Shown here: in pieces, positions 25,292 through 37,481 of the stretch
How positions within the stretch are numbered: position 1 is the first letter of the stretch
How the letters are laid out: each line of letters begins with the position of its first letter
Assembly (NCBI GenBank): GCA_029204225.1
Contig: CM055098.1
Location: forward strand, 5,823,246 to 5,887,245
Direction: 5' to 3'
DNA length: 64,000 bases
Source: Diphasiastrum complanatum
Lineage: Eukaryota > Streptophyta > Lycopodiopsida > Lycopodiales > Lycopodiaceae
Translations under genes and position numbers: made by a program
The notes under the pieces: model-generated
Seen by the model: only the letters and a program-made list of their open reading frames with translations
Told to the model about the DNA's origin: nothing
The model's database searches: none

Positions 25292-25860
25292 TAGTGGAGC
25301 TAGTTCACACATGACTAGTCACAAGGAGTTCTTTACTTCTTTGGTCACTTATGATAGATCCAAGAAAGTGATTCACATGGCAAATATTCATGGTGGATTG
25401 ATAATGGAGCTAGTTCACACATGACTAGTCACAAGGAGTTATTTACTTATCTGGTCACTTTTGGCAAATGGTGGTGAGTGTGTGATTGAAGGTATTGGTT
25501 CAATTCCTATTTGTCTTTCTACTAATAGGAAAGCAAGACTTGAGGGTGTTCTTTACATTTCTTCAATTTCAAAGAATTTGTTAAGTGTTGGTCAAATGAT
25601 AGAAAAGAATACATGGTAAAATTTGATGGTGATGCTTGTTTTACTACAAAGGAAGAAATCCTGGTTGCTAGGGCAATAGACAAGGTCGGCTTTTCAAGCT
25701 TGATGCTTTTGTTACGGCTAACAAAAAGGATGGAATGGAAAAGGAGATTGGTCTTAACTTTCTAAAGTTCGCTTTTAGCATCAATAAGATTGGTGGATTT
25801 TATGTAAAGTCTAAAAAGCTTCCTTATGCTAGAGTTCAAAGTAGGATGATCTTTGAATGA
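25283..25860 (+). pseudogene. Copia G protease region with 110-bp tandem duplication
   Basis: The segment beginning GTGGATTGATAGTGGAGC (the protease active site, followed by SSHMTSHKEF) occurs at 25283 and again at 25393 with only a few differences. GGECVIEGIGSIPICLSTNR and LEGVLYISSISKNLLSVGQ follow, then frameshifts. The coding trace fades near 25860. Integrase and RT are absent. Confidence 0.85.
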
Positions 25861-25939
25861 TGTCATTGTCAATGATAGTCAAGAAGAATCTTTATCATAT
25901 GAGTCATTACCTAAAACATTGAGTAAAAGTTCTTGTTTG

Positions 25940-26721
25940 AGAAAAGAGAGTACTTCAATCATCCCTCGCCAAGTTTTCATGTCAGTTACACCAAGTCTTC
26001 TTGTGACATCCTATAGGATGCTCGTGAAGTTGGTTCTGTTCCTGGTACCAACTCAATTTTATGGTCCACTGGTCTTCAAGGAGGTCAATTTTTCTAGCAA
26101 ATCTACCACCTGCTTTGGCAAGTTTTCTTGTTGCGCATTTTTCCTTTCTAGAACCTCTCGGTAGATACAAAGAAAGCACTTTGACATTTTTCCTTTTGCC
26201 ATTCTTTTTATCACTGATGCAACCACTAGACTTTGTTCAATGTTCACATCCTTTACATATCCTCCGGACAGGGCTTTGGTCATACAGATTTGTCCCTTGT
26301 AATCCAAGAGAACCAAGTTTGAGCTCCTACCCAAGATTGCAATACAGTGTTCATTTAACCAAGGGAGGCCCAAAATCACATTGAAGGCATCCATCTCCAA
26401 AATCAGAAAGCTAAGTTTAGCCTTCCATCTCCCAATCTACACCAGGATGTTCAATGTTGCTTTGTCTACATCTATTACCCCCTTTGCTATTTCTACTTTG
26501 AGGGTTGATGTCACATTCCTAGTCGGCAAGTTGAATTGTTCCACTATGCTCCTTGAAATATAGTTATGTGAAGCCCTAGAGTCGATCATGAGATTTGACT
26601 TCCTCCCCGTGATTTTTCCAGATAGGAATAATAATCTCAAACCAATCTTGGAGGTTGCCCCATGGAAGCTCCTTTCCATACTTGTGTGTCGTCCACCCAC
26701 AAATGTAAACTCCTCTCTCAA
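25940..26721 (-). pseudogene. Chromovirus-like gypsy protease to start of RT
   Basis: Leftward from 26721: RKSNLMIDSRASHNYIS is the retropepsin active site, with Arg where Gly is usual. EMDAFNVILGLPWLNEH is the second conserved protease segment, in the same frame after one stop at about 26435. Then come DLLEKLTSLKTSGP and, in another frame, KIELVPGTEPTSRAPYRMS, the hallmark start of RT in this group. The rest of RT is missing. A primer-binding site on the same strand at 27395 fits as its 5' end, although gag is deleted. Confidence 0.8.
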
Positions 26722-27382
26722 CTCTCAACTAGATCAAATCACCTAGAACAAATTAAGCAACCAGGGGCTATTTAGGTCCAAACAAGCACACAACAAATGA
26801 ACATACCAACCAAAGAAAACATAGAGGATCCTTCTCAAGCCACATCCCCCTTGAGACCAGACGTAGGACCTTTGCCTAGCCGCACCCACACAAATCTATC
26901 ACAGAATCAACCCACAGGGAAACATCCATCCAACTATCCATGCTTTCACCATTAAGCAACACATTGTCTCAGTCACGTCCCACCAACTCTGGTCGATAGC
27001 TCTTATTATTAAATGATCGGTAGCTATCCTGCATCGGCAGCTAACCACCCGTGCTTTACACCCAAAATCGAGCAGCATCTCTGTATCAATGGTTAACCCG
27101 TACAGTTTGAATATGTCACCCCGCACCCCACAAGGCACAGATTGCATGCTTTCACCAACCTAATGGTAGCACATTGACTCATCTGTCCTACGTGCAGACG
27201 GTGCTAGGCCTGAACCGCGAGAACTAACTGTGCTTACATCTCAAGGGCACCACCTTGCCTCATCAAGTCCCCCGTTCTATCGACCACCCTTACACTATGG
27301 GCATCACCTTGGACAACAACTGTCCTGACAAATCCCAAAAAGTGGCCATCTTTGTGAGACTTGCGTAGCTGACCGGCTAGTC
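26722..27382 (-). other. GC-richer leader of the minus-strand gypsy element
   Basis: This stretch is notably richer in G and C than its surroundings and has no convincing ORF. It lies between the primer-binding site and the protease, so it is probably the leader, with gag deleted. Confidence 0.5.
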
Positions 27383-27395
27383 GGCTTTGATACCA
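27383..27395 (-). other. Primer-binding site of minus-strand gypsy
   Basis: On the minus strand this reads TGGTATCAAAGCC, one base away from the initiator tRNA-Met complement. It is preceded by a two-base spacer and an LTR end CTGATGCAACA. Confidence 0.75.
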
Positions 27396-27398
27396 CAT

Positions 27399-28292
27399 GT
27401 TGCATCAGCGTCTCAAAGGGCACTGGGACTTGAGCAGTTTTCCCAACACACGCTTAAGTCTAACATGTTAAAATTGGAAAAACAAATCATATTGATTTTT
27501 TGGCTTGCTACAAATGTTGTACCATGCAAGTATGTAGCTCATAAATGCAAAATGCCAAGTTTGGCCTACATAGAACTCGAGCTACATGGTTATGTAATGT
27601 CTAGTTTGAAGAATACAACTTGCATATAGTTTGTAGACATAGAATTGGCAAATTCATGCTTGTAGAAACTCGTGGCAATTCACATGCATTAATTTTAAGT
27701 GATCCATAGTGACATGCAAGGCATGCACAAAGTGTAATGGACACATGCATGATGATTTGTACTTTGTTAGTTAGAACTAGCACACTTGTAAAAAGTTGGT
27801 AGAATTTCATGCATGGCAAGTGACAAATGTCATATAGACTCTAGATGTCACTTTAGTTGTCATTTTGGAATGGATAGATGTGGTTCTACCTCGAGCTACC
27901 TCAAACTCCATAAATATGTGTAGCTCCTCTCACAATCAATGATGAAGAACCAAAGTTTTGTAGCTACCTCATGCCATTTTGGATCTAAACTATTTTGCTT
28001 GTTATCTCTCTAGCTTTCTCTCTCTACACTGAAATCTTGTACTTTTATTCATTCTTTGATTTATTGCTATCATAATATGATGTTTCGCATGCTAGATAAG
28101 ACAAGACCAAATATAAGACAAGACTTGTAGCGAAGGGATTAAGACAAGACCAAATATTAGTCGTCTATTACCAGAAAGAACAACTAGAAAGATCAGACAG
28201 AATGAATGATAAGCATAGCAATATTGACATAGATCTAAACACAGAACAAAGAACTATATCAGATTAAGTATATCATGTATACATGTCAATAA
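27399..28292. other. LTR of the minus-strand gypsy, then unassigned sequence
   Basis: The first several hundred bases should be the 5' LTR of the minus-strand element, but no second copy is present, so its outer edge is unknown. GACAAGACCAAATAT is repeated near 28100 and 28145. No gene is seen. Confidence 0.4.
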
Positions 28293-28321
28293 GCCCTTTT
28301 TGAGTCCAAAAAGGGCCCTAA
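28293..28321 (+). mobile_element. Helitron-like 3' terminus
   Basis: GCCCTTTTTG-AGTC-CAAAAAGGGC forms a perfect 10-bp stem with a 4-base loop. After one C it is followed by CTAA and then T. The same terminal sequence occurs at 51691-51720. MULE-like sequence homologous to 35.47 kb starts two or three bases after the CTAA, so the end is supported by an independent breakpoint. The body of the element to the left is not recognised. Confidence 0.6.
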
Positions 28322-28322
28322 T

Positions 28323-28870
28323 GTAAGTTCTATTTATAATGCAACGTTTAATGTTCTGAATATTGTACAGATTGCATGGATTTGTTGCACTTGCAAGAGG
28401 AACAACAACCACAAGTGGAGACTCTATTGACCAAATTTTGCAACTAGAGAGAACTTGCAAGTATGATTTTTTCCAAGAAAGTAGGTTTTCTGACCAATGT
28501 TTTATTGGTGAGACGTGCTATCTGTTTAAGATGTCTACAATGGGACCTGCTTCTGGAGTGGATTTGGTAAATCATATGAGGCGTACTGGTCAGGGGGACT
28601 TGCGTAAGTCATGGGTACAATTCAAGGCATGTGTGGGGATGGACAATAATATCATGCCATGTGTACGATCCAAGCTACTATATTTGGATAGTGACCAATG
28701 CACTTATGTGGATATGACTCAAACTATTTGCAACATTACTAACTTGTTCGTGTTCGGTGTGTGCAACATCCGGAGCTATTGACAATAGCAACATGTGAGA
28801 TGAAGGAAGAGGATACTGACTTGCAAGCTTTTTTGGGAGATGCTCAATTCGTTTATGGTTTGCAACGGAG
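28323..28870 (+). pseudogene. MULE-like transposase fragment, copy 1
   Basis: This segment is clearly homologous to 35470-36022, same strand, roughly 90% identical by eye. The frame gives DSIDQILQLERTCKYDFFQ, CYLFKMSTMGPASGVDLV and RTGQGDLRKSWVQF before a 10-base-scale deletion shifts it. Comparison with copy 2 shows the MULE-type stretch WVWTIMSCHVYDPSYY in both. Homology starts right at the Helitron-like end and stops at about 28870. No zinc finger or SWIM part is attached. Confidence 0.65.
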
Positions 28871-29483
28871 ATTCATAAAAACATAATCTAAATCATTACC
28901 AATAGTATCTAATTTAATTGCACATATTTGTCTATCGTAGTGTAATTCAAAATCTTACCATATAATGTGTTATATGATTAACACCCCATGCACTTTGAAT
29001 TGCATCCAATTCATTGGTTGTTTTTTGTATCATTTGTACATCAGTATTTGAAAATTTATCTTTTCTCAAGTATTTCACCATGTTGTCTAACTTTTTTCAA
29101 ACTTCTACTTTGTGTATACGAGTAGAACCTTCTTCTTCAAAATCTTGAGTTGCTGCAATAATTTCTTTCCAAACCGTGTATTGAACCTTGGATTGTTTGC
29201 CAGAATAATTTGATAAAAATCTTCGAGCTTTAGATCCTCCAATGCTCGACTTGCATAGAATATTTCCTGTTTTACCTGATAGCTTGTCATCTTTTTTTAT
29301 TTCAATGTGGCCTTTATGTAAGCCTGCTTTGGACAACACATCCTCTAATCTAGAAATAGCTTCCTTCGCAGAGGCCTCTGGTTCAGAATTCCATGCAAAC
29401 AAGATGTGAAGATATATTATTTTTTCAATAATACGCACCTCCGCATGCAATGTATAGATATGAACATTTCGTAGAGGTATCAA
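28871..29483 (-). pseudogene. Unrecognised ORF, possible captured gene fragment
   Basis: A 128-codon frame (29483-29097) includes EASAKEAISRLEDVLSKAGL and KARRFLSNYSGKQSKVQYTVW. After a stop, plausible protein-like sequence continues (KLDNMVKYLRKDKFSNTDVQ, then CNIRYYW-type frames and NDLDYVFMN near 28880). It reads like a soluble, helical, Lys/Glu-rich protein and not like a retroelement part. I cannot name a family. It lies between a MULE fragment and gypsy B, so it may be a host gene piece carried by a mobile element. Confidence 0.35.
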
Positions 29484-29659
29484 TAGTATAGGTTTCCAAT
29501 TAGGATCTTCTCGATCTCTTGATATTCATGTACTCCTTGTCATGTCTTTTGCTATTTTCATGTAGTACAAATAAGGGTCTTAGGAGTTAGCGCCATGCGA
29601 TACATTGAACATACATTTTAATGTCTTCAGATCTCCTGCTAAATGCCATTCAATGTAAA

Positions 29660-31990
29660 CGAAAGAGGTTTATGATGGACCAGCTAGGACATAGCCAATG
29701 AATCTCATTGAACTAGGAGAACCAGAAAAGATTGTGCAAGTTGGAACGCAACTTATCCCAGAGCAGTTTCAAGCACTAGCGAAGTTGTTTATAAGTATCA
29801 AGATTGTTTTGCTTGGACTTACAAATGATCTAAAAGGGATTCCAACATCTGTGATTGAGCATACAATTCCCCTGATGCCTAATGTAATTTTAAAAGTCAC
29901 AAGATTCTATCGCTGTTATCCAAACATTACTGATCTTATTAAGAGAGAGATTACTTGAAGCTGATTTCATCTATGAGATTGAGCATACTGAATGAGTTTC
30001 ACCAATTGTCGTCATTCTTAAAAAGAGTGGGAAGATGAGAATTTGTGTGAATCTCAAAGCTTTGAACAAAGTGATGCAAAAGGGTCACTTTCCATTACCC
30101 TTTACTGAAAGCATATTGGACCACCTTGTTGGAGCAAAAGTCTAGTTTTTTGGATGGATTTAGTGGTTACAACCAAGTCCAGATCACACCTGCGAATCGC
30201 CATATCACAAATTTTGCAGCAAAATGAAAAACTTATGCTTATAAAGTTATGTCGTTTGGACATTGTAATAGACCTAGTTCATTTCAAAGAGCCATGCAAT
30301 TCGTCTTTAAAGACTACTTGCAAAAGTTCCTTGAAATCTACTTGTACCATCTCGGAGTTCATAGTGCCAATACAGACCATCTGGATCATTTGAAAAAAGT
30401 ATTTGAACGTTGTCGCAGGTACCAAATCTCCTTAAATCCAAAAAAATGTCAAATTTCGGTAACTCATGGAGCTGTTCTTGAACATGTGATATCATGACAT
30501 GGCATTGCTACGGATTATTCCAAGATCAAATTCATTGTGGAACTACTGCCACCGGGAATATTCAAGGAGTATATATTTTTATGGGTCATGCAAATTACTA
30601 TTGGATATTCATTTTATCTTTTGCGGATTTAGCTCGACCTATATATAAGTTGACCATTATACCTATTTGGACGACTGAAGCGTTGGAAGCATTTGAAAAA
30701 TTGAAGAAAGCTTTAGCTTTTGCACCAATTTTATGAGCAATTGGACAATAGAGTTTCATGTTCATACTGATCCATCAAAATATGCTATTGGATCAGTTTT
30801 GATGCAGCCAGGTGAATACAAGAAGGACTATCCCATCAAATTTGCAAGCAGACAACTTACAGATCTTGAAAAGAATTATTTGACAACAGAATGAAAAGTG
30901 TTGGCCATGGTTTTTTTTGCTAATTTTTTTTGACATTGTTTAATGACAACGCATTTTGTATTTTATTGTGATCACTAGTCGCTACTTTATTTGGTGAACA
31001 AGATGTGCAACATGGGACGTATTGCAAGATGCTACTTTAATTGACCGAATTTGATTTTCCAGTTGTGGTTCGAAAAGGCAAACAACATTATCTTGCTGAC
31101 CATGTTTCAAGAATTGAATCAGCAATAGTTAATAGTGAAGTGGATGACGAACTACCAGATGCTACGTTGTTTTATGTCAAAGCAGTACTCGAGTGGGCTG
31201 CAAATATTGTTGAATATCTGATGTTAGACCAACCTAACTACTCTATGACAAAAGTACAAAAAAAACAATTAATTCTAAAGGCACAACCTTATCAATTGAT
31301 TGCGGGCCAATTGTATCAATGTGGAATGGATGATATTTTGTGAAGATGTGTGTTGCCTCATGAAGTACCCAAACTAATCATGTTTTCACATGATGGGATG
31401 GGAGGAGGACAAATTTCAACATATATCACTATTCACAAACTTTTACAATCAGGGTGTTGGTGGCCGACAGTTCATATTCAGTCATGTGATGTATGTCAAC
31501 GAGCAGGGCCTCCTACAAAGTAGAATTATGAACCTTTGCATTTGGTTTTATAGCAAGCACCATTTGAGAAATGAGGACTTGACTATGTTGGTCCTATTCA
31601 TCCTACAACAAGAGGATCTCAAGCCCAATATATCATCGTAGCAACGGATTATAGGACCAAGTGGGTCGAGGCAAAAGAAGCCTACGACTAAGTTCCGTTA
31701 TGAGCACATCATTGTTAGATTTGGATGTCCTATCGAGATCGTAAGTGATCAGAAACACACTTTATTAATGAAACGGTAAAGTGATTGTTGGAATACTTTT
31801 TTGTTATACACCGGTTTAGTACTCCGTATTATCCGAGGGATAATGGACAAGCTAAAATTTCCACTAAGATTCTCTAAACATTATGACAAAAATGGTTGAA
31901 GCAAGTCGTTCAAGTTGGGAACATAAACTTCACGCAGGATTATGGGTATTCAGAACCGCTTACAAAGTTAATACAAATTAGACTATATAT
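29660..31990 (+). pseudogene. Gypsy B pol: RT, RNase H, integrase (heavily decayed)
   Basis: QLIPEQFQALAKLF near 29750 starts RT. MSFGHCNRPSSFQRAMQFVF (about 30250) and LKKVFERCRRYQISLNPKKC follow, but the catalytic YLDD box reads YLYHL. RNase H is seen at HTDPSKYAIGSVLMQPG and KFASRQLTDLEKNYLTTE. Integrase has HDGMGGGQIST, CDVCQRAG and LDYVGPIHPTTRGSQAQY. Trace homology ends near 31990. Many stops and frameshifts make this non-functional. Gypsy C at 53.2 kb is a close relative and allows detailed comparison of deletions. Confidence 0.85.
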
Positions 31991-33139
31991 ATGCTATGCT
32001 ACATTTTGTTTTTGCATAATACAACTAGCCATGAATTACCCACTAATGATAGATGTTTTTCCTTGTGATGTTTCTTATGTTTTTAATAATGTTAATAATG
32101 TTGCTTTCATTACTTATCGTTTGTATAGCAAAAAGACATTGATCGGCATTGACTAGTTTGTTTCCAATGCACATATGTATGCAAATAAGGGTATATAATG
32201 TATACATCAATGTCTATACTTTTTTCCACCTATCTATCCACAATCCATATGAAAAGAATTAAATAAATTCTTTTAAAGTTAAGTTGCCAAGACAAGAAAG
32301 TGGCCAAATCATCAATGGCTATGCCACGTACTAAGAGAGTGTGAGACTCGCCAGATTTCAATAACCATCACTCACTTTTTCAAAGTCTAGAAACAAGATT
32401 GGATAAGTGATGAATTGCTTTGTTGTGTAATTTGTTCATGGTCTACACTTCCATATACTTTAGTTGAATTACTATTTTTGTTTACACTACATAAGTTCAT
32501 GATAATTCCGTTTGTTTTAAGTCAGATATTTACCATTTGCAAAAACATTATGAATGCTAGGTGTGCTTCCAAAAGAACTATTGTTAGTGAGATGCGCATT
32601 TGCAAGAAGTGTCTATGAATTCAAAGATTAGACAAGAAAAGAGTGTTGGTGCTAGTACAAATATGGTATTGTTGGATTTTTTGACCTATATAGTGCCAGT
32701 AGGCTTGTCTAGAGTGTTCCATTGTGGAATACAATTGATGATGGAATTTTTGAGGCATCTCTCTAGTTCACATCGGCTATTCTTGATGATACGATGTGTT
32801 GTTTTGTTAGAGTTGACTATGTTCCATTGTCGATTAGATTAGGTGAAAAATGTAGATTGAAAGTGCTATGACATGTTATTTATCAAAGTATAAAGCTTTG
32901 GACCTTTCTTGAGCCTATTAATGACTCACAAGAGGGATTGATTGATTGACTAACTATTGAATGCAAACTAGACATAAAAAATTGAGATCTAGATTGGCAA
33001 TTCTACACACATCAAGCAAGAGAAATCATGAATCATTAATCAAAGTGAATATCCAGCCCCCACACATGTGGTACTCATGGCTAATCCTAGCATCATACAT
33101 TGGAAGGCTCTTATCAGAGTCATGAGATAATCAATTACC
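31991..33139. other. No recognised gene
   Basis: AT-rich sequence with short, unconvincing ORFs. It may include the 3' end and LTR of gypsy B, but no boundary is visible. Confidence 0.4.
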
Positions 33140-33464
33140 AATGCCAATTTCAATCGGACTAGATAGGCTGATTTCATATACACTCGAGCACTGATAGATC
33201 CCGAGACGACAACTTATCAAAGACATACATGGTAGATGCTTTCAAGCATTGATTCTTTTCTTTTAGACTGATTGTGGATATAAACTCATAGTTGTTATAG
33301 ATCGTAGTTAGCGTTGTGAGAACACAATTTTGTTCGCTATTGGTTTGTGCACACCAGCATCATTTTACTTGTGTTTCTACTCTCTACTTGATTTGTCTGA
33401 TTGTCTGCTCTTTCTATTTTTGTGTAAATGCAATTAAGCTCTATTTTGTGTTCGCCTACTATTG
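33140..33464 (+). repeat. Left copy of an inverted repeat pair
   Basis: The reverse complement of 43131-43535 matches this segment well, for example GTAGATGCTTTCAA, CACCAGCATCAT and GTGTTCGCCTACTATTGT, apart from a roughly 90-base indel. Similarity stops sharply at CTACTATTGT (33464). The right copy begins with a CACTACAAC terminus, so this is probably the end of a mobile element. Confidence 0.65.
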
Positions 33465-34411
33465 TCCGTCCTCACAGATTCCAATATTTCATTCCCCAGT
33501 ATATCCAATAACCACCATCATGATTTTCTCCCCTCTTGTGTGAAATGGGTTAATGGCCTTCCAACAAGCACCGAGTTTAATGACAAATGGACATGGCTTA
33601 GTCCTATGTGTGAAACACCCAAACTGCAAGTTGGAGAAGTGGTTGGGTAGTGAGCCAACGTGGAGTTCCTCTAAGGTGGAGTTATTGAGAAATTAATGAG
33701 CATTGACAAGCACTCATACCGGATCGTGACTATCACTGAGAGACATTAAATGTCATTGTATGGGCGTGATGCGGCCATCAGTACGGTACCGTGTGAGGTG
33801 TCCATGTAGTTATTTTAAAGCAAAAAATGGCCAAAGATTTTTTGAAATATTTGTTTCACAAGGATACATTTGTTTGGGCTTACTTTACCAGCCAGTTTTT
33901 TTAGTTCATCTTGGAGTTGTTGGGACTGCTTCTAAAGTGGGTCTCTCACCTTTCCTAACTTTGCTGGTTGTTCGAGTTGCCAACTGATAGCCGCCAGCCG
34001 CTACTAGAGATCTGCAAGCAACGTATTTTTTTTTGGAGGTGAAGCTCCACTCTGATCTCAATCTTTGTCTCTTTGACTCTCTTCATTTGTTCTCTCTCTC
34101 CCATTCTCATCACATGAATCCAATTCTGTTGGGGTTGGAGTAGCATGTGGGAAAGGTGTCTGTGGAAATGTTTTTCAGAAATTGTAGACCGTGGTACACA
34201 ACTTGCAAGCAGGCTTGAAATTTTACTTTCGATAATGTGATCTCAAAGTTCCCACTTATAGAGCTTCTCAAGATTTGTGGAAGTGTTCATAATATAGTAC
34301 TTTTCAACTTGCTTTTGAATTGACAAATCAAATTGGCAACATAGCTTGGATTCATTATTTCATCTCTCTTTCTCAAGAACAGCGCATGTCAATCTTGTTA
34401 GTCAATTTAAA
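33465..34411. other. No recognised gene
   Basis: Mixed sequence without a convincing ORF or transposon structure. Confidence 0.4.
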
Positions 34412-34590
34412 GTTACTATGACCATATATTACTTTACTATAGGTATGAATTATACATTGGACGTGATTAAAGCCTTAGGGTGAAAGATCTCCTTCTTCTA
34501 ATTACTATGACCATATATTACTTTACTATAGGTATGAATTATACATTGGACGTGATTAAATGCTTAGGGTGAAAGATCTCCTTCTTCTGA
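34412..34590. repeat. Tandem duplication, 89 bp x 2
   Basis: TTACTATGACCATATATTAC begins at 34413 and again at 34502. The two 89-base units differ at only a few positions, so the duplication is recent compared with its surroundings. Confidence 0.9.
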
Positions 34591-34887
34591 TTACATTGTG
34601 TTGGAGAGTGAGCCACAGTTGTAATGATTGTTGCATTAACTCAATTATTCCATTGCGCTAAAGTGGATATTTCTTTTCTGGCTTTGAAGTTTTTTCTTTT
34701 TTAACTTTGTTGTTCTTCTTTGAGGACCGTCTAGATTTTTTTTATCTATAAAAAACATCTCCCATAGACCACCATTATGCATGACCATTCCATCCTGAGC
34801 TTCTACGGAGAGATCATGCATTAGCTAATGTATTTTATTTACTAAGTGAATTTTCAGGTTATATAGTATCAGGGTTTGTAATTTAGT

Positions 34888-36440
34888 ATGGTTGGCTCTA
34901 TTCCAAAACCGTCAAGATATCAAGTTCCAGTTCTTCCAAGGAGGAGATGCATAAACTTGGCTTGTCCAACATTTGTGAACACATGCAAAAAGAACATCAC
35001 ATTTCTCAAGGGGACTTTGGTGAAAAAATGCGATTTCAGTTTGTTTGCTGAGGGAAATAGATCCTTAACTTGTTCATTTTGTAAGAGACCAGTTGTATGT
35101 AGGGGTGCATGTTCATGCTTGGTGTACTATGTCATGCCATCGAATACCAACCTAACTAGATTGATGATACATTTTGGGAGCCACTCACACGAAACACAAC
35201 CTGGTTCATCCAAATGGTATGTGGAAAGAATTCAAATGATGGTTAAAATAGCTATCATGGTAGATCAAAACATTGCTCCAAGGATGGTCCAGATGAAAAT
35301 TGCCAAGGGTTTGATCACATCTTTTGTTACCAAAAAATCATCCACATGCGATAAAAAAATGGGGGAGCTGGCTGAACCTCTTGGAAGTTCTTGCCCCAGT
35401 TGTTAAAAACCAAAGGTAGCATGCATAATAGTAGAAAAACAACATTGTTATCTATTTTTATCAGATCCTAAGTTCTTTTCATAACGTAACATTTAATATT
35501 CTGAAAATTGTACAGATTGCATGGATTTGTCACACTTGCAAGAGGAACAACAACACAAGCAGAGACTCTATCCACCAAATTTTGCAACTAGAGAGAACTT
35601 GCAAGTATGATTTTTTCCAAGTAGGTTTCCTGACCAATGTTTTGCTAGTGAGATGTGCTATTTGTTTCAGATGTCTACAATGGGACCTGCTTTTAGACTG
35701 GATTTGGTTAACCGTATGAGGCAAATTGGTCAGGGGGACTTGTGTAAGTCCTGGGTACAGTTTGATCACACAAGGCATGTGTGGGTATGGACAATAATGT
35801 CATGCCACGTGTACGATCCAAGCTACTATATTTGGATAGTAACCAATGCATTTATGTGGATATGACTTAGACTGTCTGCAACATTACTAACTTGTTCGTG
35901 TTTTGTGTGTGCAACATCCAGGAGCTATTGACAATAGCAACATGTGAGATGAAGGAAGAGGATACTAATTTGCAAGTCCGTTTTTGGGAGATGCTCAATT
36001 TGTTTATGGCTTGCAACAGAGACAAAAGAGTAAACTTCCATGAATTCATGGCTGATGAAGCCCAAGAAAACTGGAGAGCTATTCGTACGATGTTCAATGG
36101 GAGACCCGATAGAGAGTTACAACATCGTGAGTGTTCATGTCTTTTTCATTGGAAGCAAAGCTTGCAGATCCATACATCAAAGTATGTCTTAAAATATATT
36201 CAAGGAGGGCATAAGATAATGTGCGAAAGCTAGCATCACGTGGAGTCGAAAGAGGATGCTACCTCTCAATGTAAGATTATACGCGAATGGTGGCAAACTG
36301 AAAAAGTCAGAGATAATGATATCGCAACGATGGACAGTTGGATTAGTTGGTGGAGGATTAGAATTGCTCACTAGGGAGAGTACATGGTGCAAGTGAATTT
36401 GAAATTTGCTAAATACATTCTATATCATTCAAACATCTTT
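34888..36440 (+). pseudogene. MULE-like transposase, copy 2: N-terminal zinc region and core
   Basis: The first 172 codons (34888-35406) contain a Cys/His cluster: LTCSFCKRPVVC and later HFGSHSHETQPG, followed by a helical part (ERIQMMVKIAIMVDQNIAP). This resembles the DNA-binding region of MULE-like transposases. An intron-like gap ends in TTGTACAG at about 35514. The core follows in shifted frames: WVWTIMSCHVYDPSYY with an Asp, ATCEMKEED, VRFWEMLNLFMACN, FHEFMADEAQENWRAIR and SCLFHWKQSLQIHT, then EWWQTEKVRDNDIATMD. Such transposases cut and paste elements with long terminal repeats. Several stops break it. Copy 1 at 28.3 kb covers only the first part of the core. Confidence 0.65.
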
Positions 36441-37481
36441 GCACATTATGTAAGGTACTATAAATTATTATTAACTAACGCAAATGTTCATATTTGTTGT
36501 TGTGGAAGATGAAAACACCCCACAGACAAATCTCTCTAAATTTAAGCATGGAAGCTGGCTAGCTGGTGAGGGAAGATAGAAAATCATAATGTTGTATGAT
36601 GCATGTGTATCAAACCTTGCAAATGCCTTGTTGCAAAGTACAAAACAGAATGCTTATTCTACAAGAGAAGGCCCTAGCTTAAAAAACCTATTGCAATGGT
36701 CAATCTCAAGAAAAAGTCGTGGACCATGAAATGTCATGGAGACTATCAACGAGATAGTGTGTGGTACTCAGATGCACCACCAATGACCTCATGTGGAGAG
36801 AGACAAAGAGACTTTTCATAGAAGCGTAGGCCATCAAATGCGGTGGACATTGAAGACATTGCAAGTCATAGACTTGAATACACATACAAAAACATGTACA
36901 GTGGAAACTGTAGTAGACCAAGACAAACTCAATTTGCAAGTGTCCAAGTAGATGTGCCATGCTTGATAGATGGGAGAGCTGTGACTAAACATGATGTACA
37001 CAAGTCCTTATGGGCAATAAGAAGAACAGAGCTAAATAGCAGAGTGAAGTTCGTTGGCTTGGTTCCAGGCCAGGGTCTTTGTGGACGTCTTATTGCTACA
37101 TCTGGAAGAGATGCTCCTGCACCCTCATTCTATGGGTCTTGAAAACATGCAAATGGAACCACACAACAGTTCATGTGGTTCTGCACAAATGACTGTGCAT
37201 GCACATGGGTGCCTAGCAAGAGCATATATTAATTGCCTCTTAAAGTGCCAAATGTGTGGCTAATTGCAAGGGGAATCAATCTTTCACAACAAGAGATCGA
37301 TGAGTTGGCACGTGCATGATTCATCCTCACCACAAAGGGAACACCAATTGGTCAACCAACTGTGGACAAAGACAAGGGTGCAGAAACTTCAAATCCAGAA
37401 GAGTGGTCTCAAGGTACCCAAACACATTATACACCTCCTCCCAGAAAGCCTGATAACTCATGAGATGAAAGGTGTTTCAAA
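36441..37481 (+). pseudogene. Continuation of MULE-like copy 2, unassigned frames
   Basis: Several plus-strand frames (36843-37142, 37054-37263, 37264-37485) alternate without a clear domain. They lie between the transposase core and the SWIM finger and probably encode the middle of the same protein, broken by frameshifts or introns. GRAVTKHDVHKSLWAIRRTE is the clearest protein-like segment. Confidence 0.35.

Noticed and set aside
27399-28080. Defining both LTRs of the minus-strand gypsy element
   Set aside because: No second copy could be found by eye, so an outer boundary would be invented.
32600-32842. 80-codon ORF between gypsy B and the inverted repeat
   Set aside because: No motif and no similarity to other frames in the window.
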